Below are positions 1 to 5,560 of a DNA stretch of 5,560 bases, piece by piece. The DNA is from Rikenella microfusus (lineage in GTDB: Bacteria > Bacteroidota > Bacteroidia > Bacteroidales > SZUA-534). The notes beneath the pieces were generated by a model. It made no database searches. It had not been told where the DNA came from and was given only the letters and a program-made list of their open reading frames with translations. Each line of letters opens with the position of its first letter. Positions within the stretch are counted from its first letter, which is position 1. Both the position numbers and the translations under genes were made by a program. The stretch lies in the NCBI GenBank assembly GCA_020719105.1, contig DYQV01000190.1:1-5560 (forward strand). Reading direction: 5' to 3'.

Positions 1-183
1 AGTTTTCGACAATATGCCTTTTTTATTTACCCACTCAAAACGTTATAGAACCTAAAAAATAGTGAAATTAATAATAAAAATGGATTTAAAAAGATAAAAA
101 AGGACCCAGAATGAGAATTTAATGGGTAAAAAAGCTAATTTTCAAATCGAATTATTTTTTTCTGAACCTTTTAATTGGTTTTT
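1..183. other. AT-rich upstream non-coding region
   Basis: No gene can be supported here. The three forward frames are open from the window edge but close within about 60 bases, so the tail of an upstream gene cannot be confirmed or excluded. A T-rich run (about 19-28) could be the end of a terminator whose stem lies outside the window, but no stem is visible. No good match to the Bacteroidota promoter consensus (TTTG near -33, TAnnTTTG near -7) was found with correct spacing. Any promoter for the downstream operon should lie here, because it is the only non-coding sequence before the kinase gene. Confidence 0.5.
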
Positions 184-3100
184 ATGAAATCTGACAGTAA
201 TAACTCACAAAAATCCGTTGGCATTTTTTACAATGTTAGCGCATTAAAACCCAGAACAAAGCTTTTAGTATCTATTTTATTTGGCTTAATCAGTTTTGTT
301 TTATCTCCCTTTGGTTTTAGTACACAAATAGCTGAAGTTACTATAAATATTCCTTGGATAATCCTATTACCCATAATGGCCTCTTTAGCTTTTGGATGGA
401 GATACGGTTTTATAGCGGGGATAACAGGTGCCGCATTTTATCCATTCTTACTTTGGCCAGAGGAAGGTTGGTTGAATGTTTTAACGACTTTTTTATACTT
501 AGTTTTTTTTACTTCCATTGGAATTGTAAATGGAATGGAAATAACTCATGGATTCCGTCGCCTTTGGTTGAAGGCTTCCATTGTGTTCATTCTTTTTGTT
601 GGGTTACTATATCTAACTTTTTATAATTTAATCAATCCGCTGCTTTCTTTGAATCCACCCTTTTGGTTTAAAGACACAATAAATTATATGGATCCATCTT
701 TTTTAAATGCTTTTGTAATTAAAGACTCTATTAATGTTTTGCTTATAACTATTGTTGCTGATACAATGCTTTGCCTGCCTATAATACGTCGACTATTTGA
801 CTTAAATATTTCGAAAACAATGAGGCATAACCATAGAATTTTTGGTGCAGTAATAATTTATAGCATACTACTTTGGTTGATTTTTGTTGGATTGGATTTT
901 TCGTTGTTCAATTTGCACGATGGCCAACAGGATGGCCATATTTTGCTTGCCTTGCTGGTAATCCTTTCGGGAGGCATTATTGCAGCCCGGGTACTTATTT
1001 ATTACATTGAACGTCAATTGTCGATAAAAAGCGAGTTAATTGACAGTCAAATAAAATTTAAAACCGTTGCTGATTATACTTACGATTGGGAATATTGGGA
1101 TGGAACTAATGGCCAACTGAAATACATGTCACCCTCTTGTGAAAGGATTAGCGGTTATGCTCCTCAGGAGTTTTTTTTAGACCGGATGCTCCTTAGAAAT
1201 ATTGTTTTTCCTGACGACTCAGGTTTATTTGATCGCCATTATGCGGATTTACACGATGCAAATTTAATTCATGACATTGTTAATTTTGATTTTAGAATTA
1301 CAAGAAAGGATGGAACAATAGCCCATATCAATCATTTATGTACTCCTGTTTTCGACGAATTAGGAAACTATATTGGTAGGAGAATTAGCAATAGGGATGT
1401 TACTGAACGGAAGCTTGCTGAGCAAGCATTAGAAGAAAGTGAAGAAAAATACCGCGGTCTGGTTGATAATTCACCCGATGCCATTGCAATATATATGGAT
1501 GGCAAAATTGTATTTGTAAATAATGAATGTCTTCGTTTGATGGCAGCAAAAAATAAGACTGAATTAATAGGTAAACCGGTTATTCAATTGGTTCATCCTG
1601 ATTACAGAGAGTTTGTTATTGAACGAATGAAAAAATCAGCTATCGAAGGCTCTATTTTACCATTGGCAGAAGAAAAATTTCTGCGCCTTGATGGTTACGA
1701 AGTGGTGGTTGAAGTTAAAGCTATGCCTATCCTGTTTGAGAAAAAACAGGCTGTACAATTGATTGTCCGCGACATCAGTGAACGCAAGCAGGCTGAATTG
1801 GCATTAAGAGAAAGTGAAAAAAAATTTCGTAATCTGATTGAGTTGGCAGTTGATGGAATTTTGATTGGCACAAACGAAGGAATAATTTTAGATGCTAATT
1901 CAAAATTCTGCGAAATGATTGGAAGGAATCGAAATGAAATAATTGGACAACACATTCAAAATATACCTTTTACCCGTGAGAGTATTGAAAAAGCTCCTTT
2001 TAGATTTGATTTGCTCATGGAAGGAAAAACGGTTATGAATGAAAGGGTATTTATAAAACCGGATGGAAATTCACTTATTGTTGAAATGCGGAGCAAAATG
2101 ATGCCCGACAAAACTTACCAGGCAATATTCACAGACATTACTGAGCGCAAAAAGGCTGAAATGGAAATTCAAAAACGTGACATTTTGTTAGAAGCATCTG
2201 CAAAAGTAAGTCAAATTTTACTTTCGGAGAGCGATATGGATATAAGTATCCCAAAAGCACTCGAAATTATCGGAAAAACAACAGGACAAGATCGAACGTA
2301 TATTTTTGAGTACCACAAAGATTTAATAACAGGCGAAAATCTTATGAGCCAGCGATTTGATTGGGTTAGTACTGGTATAAGCGCAGAAATAAACAATCCC
2401 GAATTGCAAAACCTTTCCTTTGATAAACTTTTTCCTCGCTGGTATAAAATGCTCAGCAGCAATATACCCATTTCAGGTTCAGTAAAGGATTTTCCTGATG
2501 GAGAGCGGTATATTCTTGAGCCTCAAGGAATTATTTCAATATTGGTAGTACCTATTAATATCCATGGTGTATTCTGGGGTTTGGTTGGGTTTGATAATTG
2601 CAGCACCCATTACAACTGGAGCATTAGTGAACGTTCCATTTTAACTGCCACAGCAGCATTAATTGGTGCTGCACTGATGCATAAACGCGAAGAGCATGAT
2701 CTGAAAATTAGTGAGGAACGTTTTAAAATTGTTTCGGAATCAGCGGATGAATGGGTTTGGGAAGTAAATAATGAAGGACTTTATACCTATTCAAACCATG
2801 TGGTTGAAACCATTTTGGGTTATAAACCCGAAGAAATTATTGGTATAAAATATTTCTTCGATTTTTTTGATCCTGAATTTAAGCAAGTGTTAAAAGATAA
2901 AGCCCTTGATTCTTTTAAAGATAATAAGTCATTTAGAGATTTTACAAATACCAACATCCATAAAAATGGTAAAAAGGTAATCGTTAAAACAACCGGCAAT
3001 CCCATTTTAGATGATCACGGCCGATTAATAGGTTATCGGGGGGTTGATATCGATATTACGGAACGGGTTCAAATGGAATTGGCCTTAAAAGAGAGTGAAG

Positions 3101-4818
3101 AAAAATACCGATTGACATTTTATACCAGTCCCGATTCAGTGAACATAAATAAAATGGATGGAACCTATGTGGATGTAAACTATGGATTTACTAATTTGAC
3201 TGGATACACCAAAGAAGATGTCATAGGGAAATTATCGTCGGAAATAGAAATTTGGGCAAGACCCCAGGATAGGGATAAATTGGTTAAAGGGTTAAAAGAA
3301 AAAGGGATTGTCGAAAATTTAGAATCGGTTTTTAGGTGCAAGGATGGTGCTTTAAAAGCCGGATTAATGTCGGCCCGGATCATTAAAATAAATAATACCC
3401 CACACATACTTTCCCTTACACGCAATATTACCGAACGGAAAATATTGGAAGATACCTTGAAAAAAAGCGAGGAACAATTTCGATTGCTTTTTGAGCGAAG
3501 TAGCAATGCCATTTTTTTAATTGACAAAAAAAACGGCAAGTATTTGGATGCCAATAAGGCTGCTGAAAAGTTAACCGGTTATTCAGTTTCGGAGCTAAAA
3601 AAAATGAACACTTTGGGACTAACCCCCAAAGGGGCTAAAGAACGGTTAGCAAGAATTGCAAATTTAAAAGCAACTATAAACTTAGGAGAAATTGAATATG
3701 TGCATCCCGACCTACCCAAAAGGTATGCAACGCTCAGTGTGGTTCCTTTAAATGAAAATATGGTATTTGGTATAGCAAATGATATAACCGAACGAAAACA
3801 ATTTGAGGCAAAATTAAGGATTCTTTCAAGGGCAATTGAACAGAGCCCTGTTTCAGTAGTAATTACAGATACAGAAGGAAATATTGAATATGTAAACCCA
3901 AAATTCACTAAAGTAACTGAATACTCTTTTGAAGAAGCTTTTGGAGAAAATCCACGGATACTTAAATCAGGGGTAACATTGGAAAATGAATATGAAACCC
4001 TTTGGAAAACCATAAAGGAAGGAAAGGAGTGGAGCGGTGAATTCTGCAATGTGAAAAAAAATGGCCAATTATACTGGGAATCGGCAGTAATATCGCCTAT
4101 TATTAATGAAAAGGGAACCATAACCCATTTTGTGGCTGTAAAGGAAGATATTACAGAGCGCAAAGAAACCGACCGTAAAATTCTATCCACCATTATTGAA
4201 ACCGAAGAAAAGGAACGTAACCGTTTTTCAAGAGATTTGCACGATGGGTTGGGGCCACTATTATCAACCATAAAGCTTTATTTCCAATGGCTTGCGGAAA
4301 CCGATGATTTGGAAAAAAAGAAACTGATAACCGAAAAAGGAGATAAAAACCTAAATGAAGCCATTGAATCTTTACGGGAAATATCCAATAATTTGAGTCC
4401 TCGTGCTTTAAATACCTTTGGAGTTGAGGCGGCAATAAAAAATTTTATAAGTAACATAAATCAAACTCAAAAACTAACGGTCACTTTCCAATCAAATGCT
4501 AAGGAACGGTTTGATAAAAATATCGAAATTACTATTTACCGAATTGTAACTGAACTATTAAATAATACGGTAAAGTATGCCGATGCAACAAAATCAAAGA
4601 TTGAATTATTGATTGATGAAGGCAACGAATGGATTACTTTAAATTATACCGATGATGGAAAAGGATATGATCCAATCAAGGTTAACGGCAATTCTAAAGG
4701 ATTTGGATTGGTTAATATTACCCAGCGGGTAAATACGTTAAACGGAAAAATTAATATGATTAGCAGTATAGGAAATGGAATTCAAGTAACCATTGAATTG
4801 CCACTTGGTAAAAAATGA
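184..4818 (+). CDS. Multi-PAS/GAF membrane sensor histidine kinase (HisKA_3 family)
   Basis: Sensor kinase of a two-component system, expected in the cytoplasmic membrane; it would autophosphorylate from ATP and phosphorylate the adjacent regulator. Domains (residues from the ATG at 184, 1544 aa): about eight hydrophobic helices within 25-275, then PAS1 288-410, PAS2 418-535, PAS3 543-656, GAF 667-832, PAS4 840-961, PAS5 970-1085, PAS6 1093-1205, PAS7 1211-1327, HisKA_3 1330-1405 and HATPase_c 1440-1541. Each PAS ends in a D/N-[IV]-[TS]-E-R motif leading into a charged helix. The GAF is recognised by FWGLVGFDNC (797-806). The H-box RDLHDGLGP gives phosphoacceptor His1353. The ATPase shows an N-box with Glu1457 and Asn1461, G1 DDGKG (1490-1494) and G2 KGFGL (1505-1509). 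There is no receiver domain. I chose ATG 184 over an in-frame TTG at 175, which adds only three residues; neither has a clear ribosome binding site. An even number of helices would put both ends in the cytoplasm, as the kinase core requires. The stop overlaps the regulator start. The signal is unknown. Family assignment is very secure; the helix count and domain edges are estimates by eye. Confidence 0.96.
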   Translation: MKSDSNNSQKSVGIFYNVSALKPRTKLLVSILFGLISFVLSPFGFSTQIAEVTINIPWIILLPIMASLAFGWRYGFIAGITGAAFYPFLLWPEEGWLNVLTTFLYLVFFTSIGIVNGMEITHGFRRLWLKASIVFILFVGLLYLTFYNLINPLLSLNPPFWFKDTINYMDPSFLNAFVIKDSINVLLITIVADTMLCLPIIRRLFDLNISKTMRHNHRIFGAVIIYSILLWLIFVGLDFSLFNLHDGQQDGHILLALLVILSGGIIAARVLIYYIERQLSIKSELIDSQIKFKTVADYTYDWEYWDGTNGQLKYMSPSCERISGYAPQEFFLDRMLLRNIVFPDDSGLFDRHYADLHDANLIHDIVNFDFRITRKDGTIAHINHLCTPVFDELGNYIGRRISNRDVTERKLAEQALEESEEKYRGLVDNSPDAIAIYMDGKIVFVNNECLRLMAAKNKTELIGKPVIQLVHPDYREFVIERMKKSAIEGSILPLAEEKFLRLDGYEVVVEVKAMPILFEKKQAVQLIVRDISERKQAELALRESEKKFRNLIELAVDGILIGTNEGIILDANSKFCEMIGRNRNEIIGQHIQNIPFTRESIEKAPFRFDLLMEGKTVMNERVFIKPDGNSLIVEMRSKMMPDKTYQAIFTDITERKKAEMEIQKRDILLEASAKVSQILLSESDMDISIPKALEIIGKTTGQDRTYIFEYHKDLITGENLMSQRFDWVSTGISAEINNPELQNLSFDKLFPRWYKMLSSNIPISGSVKDFPDGERYILEPQGIISILVVPINIHGVFWGLVGFDNCSTHYNWSISERSILTATAALIGAALMHKREEHDLKISEERFKIVSESADEWVWEVNNEGLYTYSNHVVETILGYKPEEIIGIKYFFDFFDPEFKQVLKDKALDSFKDNKSFRDFTNTNIHKNGKKVIVKTTGNPILDDHGRLIGYRGVDIDITERVQMELALKESEEKYRLTFYTSPDSVNINKMDGTYVDVNYGFTNLTGYTKEDVIGKLSSEIEIWARPQDRDKLVKGLKEKGIVENLESVFRCKDGALKAGLMSARIIKINNTPHILSLTRNITERKILEDTLKKSEEQFRLLFERSSNAIFLIDKKNGKYLDANKAAEKLTGYSVSELKKMNTLGLTPKGAKERLARIANLKATINLGEIEYVHPDLPKRYATLSVVPLNENMVFGIANDITERKQFEAKLRILSRAIEQSPVSVVITDTEGNIEYVNPKFTKVTEYSFEEAFGENPRILKSGVTLENEYETLWKTIKEGKEWSGEFCNVKKNGQLYWESAVISPIINEKGTITHFVAVKEDITERKETDRKILSTIIETEEKERNRFSRDLHDGLGPLLSTIKLYFQWLAETDDLEKKKLITEKGDKNLNEAIESLREISNNLSPRALNTFGVEAAIKNFISNINQTQKLTVTFQSNAKERFDKNIEITIYRIVTELLNNTVKYADATKSKIELLIDEGNEWITLNYTDDGKGYDPIKVNGNSKGFGLVNITQRVNTLNGKINMISSIGNGIQVTIELPLGKK

Positions 4819-5513
4819 TTACTTTTAAAAACAATAATATACAGAAGCTTACCATGGATAAAAAAGTATATAAAATTATACTGGCTGATGATCACACTTT
4901 ATTTCGCGATGGGTTGAAATTATTGATTGAAAAAGAGGAAATTGGAATTGTAATAGGGGAGGCAGAAAATGGGCTACAGGTTCTAAATCTTATTGAAAAT
5001 GAAAAACCTGACCTTGTGGTTATGGATATTGACATGCCTGTAATTAGTGGTCTGGAAGCCACAGAAAAAGCCGTGGCCAAATTTCCCGACCTAAATATTT
5101 TAATCCTTTCCATGCACGGTGAACAACATTATTATAATGAACTTATAAATGTTGGTGCTAAAGGTTTTGTGCATAAAACAGCCGGTAAACAAGAACTACA
5201 AACTGCAATATGCAATGTGGCAGAAGGAGGCAATCATTTTTCAAATGAACTACTCCGTAAAATAATTATGGATATTAATAAGCCTCAAATTAATGTTCAT
5301 TCAGAAAGTAGTCATATTGAATTAACCGATAGGGAATTAGAAATTCTTAGACTTTTCTGTTCAGGTTTTACAGCCAGTGAAATAGCTTCAACAATTTTTT
5401 TAAGTGTAAAAACCGTTGAAGCACATCGCTCAAAATTATTACACAAAACTGAAACAAAAAATACCATAGCCCTGGTTTTGTATGCCATTAAAAACAAGAT
5501 AGTAAGTATTTAG
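4815..5513 (+). CDS. NarL/FixJ (LuxR-type) response regulator
   Basis: DNA-binding response regulator, the likely cognate partner of the kinase it overlaps. Residues are numbered from ATG 4815 (232 aa). The receiver domain spans about 18-137, with acidic pair Asp25-Asp26, phosphoacceptor Asp71 in VVMDIDMP, switch Ser99 in ILSMHG and conserved Lys121 in FVHK. A linker of about 30 residues follows, then a LuxR/GerE helix-turn-helix at about 168-228, opening with LTDRELEIL and with recognition helix around SVKTVEAHRSKLL (197-209). All key residues are intact. The start is ambiguous. ATG 4815 makes a four-base ATGA overlap with the kinase stop, typical of translational coupling. ATG 4854 gives 219 aa, places the first receiver strand close to the N-terminus as is usual, and has a purine-rich AGAAG six bases upstream and an A at -3. 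The 13 extra residues of the long form are lysine/asparagine-rich and not part of the fold. It presumably activates or represses transcription after phosphorylation; no target site is visible in the window. Confidence 0.95.
   Translation: MITFKNNNIQKLTMDKKVYKIILADDHTLFRDGLKLLIEKEEIGIVIGEAENGLQVLNLIENEKPDLVVMDIDMPVISGLEATEKAVAKFPDLNILILSMHGEQHYYNELINVGAKGFVHKTAGKQELQTAICNVAEGGNHFSNELLRKIIMDINKPQINVHSESSHIELTDRELEILRLFCSGFTASEIASTIFLSVKTVEAHRSKLLHKTETKNTIALVLYAIKNKIVSI
4843..4847 (+). promoter_or_regulatory. Possible ribosome binding site for the alternative regulator start at 4854
   Basis: AGAAG lies six bases before ATG 4854, inside the first codons of the longer regulator reading. It is the only purine-rich, correctly spaced motif near either candidate start; the ATG at 4815 is preceded by ACTTGGTAAAAA with no Shine-Dalgarno-like core. 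Bacteroidota often start translation without a Shine-Dalgarno sequence, so the motif supports but does not prove the shorter 219-residue product. Confidence 0.3.
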
Positions 5514-5521
5514 CCCGCTTT

Positions 5522-5553
5522 ATTCATACCTGAGCACAGCGAAAGGTGTGAAT
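5522..5553. repeat. Imperfect palindrome, REP-like stem-loop downstream of the operon
   Basis: ATTCATACCT (5522-5531) pairs with AGGTGTGAAT (5544-5553) as a ten-pair stem with one G-U wobble and a 12-base loop. It begins eight bases after the regulator stop. The centre, CCTGAGCACAGCGAAAGG, resembles from memory the widespread palindromic repeat core CCTGAGCGCAGTCGAAGG, differing by one substitution and a shifted base near the end. It could also act as a transcript 3' end or terminator, but no T-run follows before the window ends. The palindrome is directly visible; the repeat-family assignment is inference. Confidence 0.5.
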
Positions 5554-5560
5554 GTGCGAT

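Noticed and set aside
26..130. Inverted repeat TTTACCCA (26-33) and TGGGTAAA (123-130), plus a short ACCCA/TGGGT pair (104-108/123-127), as a possible operator or hairpin.
   Set aside because: The arms are only eight and five bases, far apart or with a long loop, in very AT-rich DNA where such matches arise by chance.
136..143. TAATTTTC as a possible Bacteroidota -7 promoter element (TAnnTTTG).
   Set aside because: The final G is missing and no TTTG lies at the required distance upstream; the nearest similar bases are too close.
175..183. TTG at 175 as the kinase start.
   Set aside because: It adds only three residues, has no ribosome binding site and is a rarer start codon than the ATG at 184.
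354..626. A 90-codon forward open frame within the kinase membrane region.
   Set aside because: It overlaps the hydrophobic coding sequence in another frame and has no start context or family resemblance.
3579..4271. A 230-codon reverse-strand open frame, and shorter reverse-strand frames at 1695-1955, 2211-2471, 2820-3005, 3180-3554, 4193-4435, 4892-5113 and 5312-5497.
   Set aside because: They are antisense to well-supported PAS, kinase or regulator coding sequence. Their translations are Ser/Phe/Ile-rich without recognisable domains, as expected of shadow frames.
184..5513. Reading the operon as a novel signalling or defence system.
   Set aside because: Every domain in both proteins belongs to common two-component signalling families and no effector, nuclease, toxin or mobile gene is present.
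5532..5557. GCAC (5534-5537) pairing with GTGC (5554-5557) to form a pseudoknot with the downstream stem-loop.
   Set aside because: The second strand follows the ten-pair stem with no connecting loop, so it could not span the stem; the four-base match is likely chance.

Overview
The window holds one two-gene unit, both genes on the + strand: a very large membrane-bound sensor histidine kinase (184-4818) and a NarL/FixJ-type response regulator (4815-5513). Together they form a complete, conventional two-component system. The DNA is strongly AT-rich, no classical Shine-Dalgarno sequence precedes the kinase, and the kinase combines many PAS domains with a GAF domain and a HisKA_3 core. This suggests a member of the Bacteroidota, perhaps an environmental Bacteroidales- or Cytophagales-like lineage. 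That placement is inferred from style; no marker gene is present.

Layout: 1-183 is AT-rich upstream sequence with no supportable gene and no convincing promoter. 184-4818 encodes a 1544-residue kinase with this order: about eight transmembrane helices, three PAS domains, one GAF domain, four PAS domains, a HisKA_3 dimerisation/phosphoacceptor domain and a C-terminal HATPase_c domain. It has no receiver domain, so it is not a hybrid kinase. The kinase stop codon overlaps the first possible start of the regulator as ATGA (4815-4818), so the genes are almost certainly co-transcribed and probably translationally coupled. 5514-5560 is intergenic and holds an imperfect palindrome that resembles the dispersed REP-like repeats seen in many bacterial genomes.

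How the genes work together (family knowledge plus inference): signals reaching the membrane region and the PAS/GAF stack would be passed down coiled-coil linkers to the dimeric kinase core. The core autophosphorylates at His1353 and passes the phosphate to the receiver aspartate of the regulator (Asp71, or Asp58 from the later start). The regulator then binds DNA through its LuxR-type helix-turn-helix. The sequence shows neither the stimulus nor the target genes. I found no evidence of a mobile element, CRISPR array, RNA gene or novel system. The points of interest are details: an unassigned membrane module, a NarX-type phosphatase position occupied by proline, a NifL/Aer-like last PAS domain, precisely spaced linkers, and the terminal palindrome.
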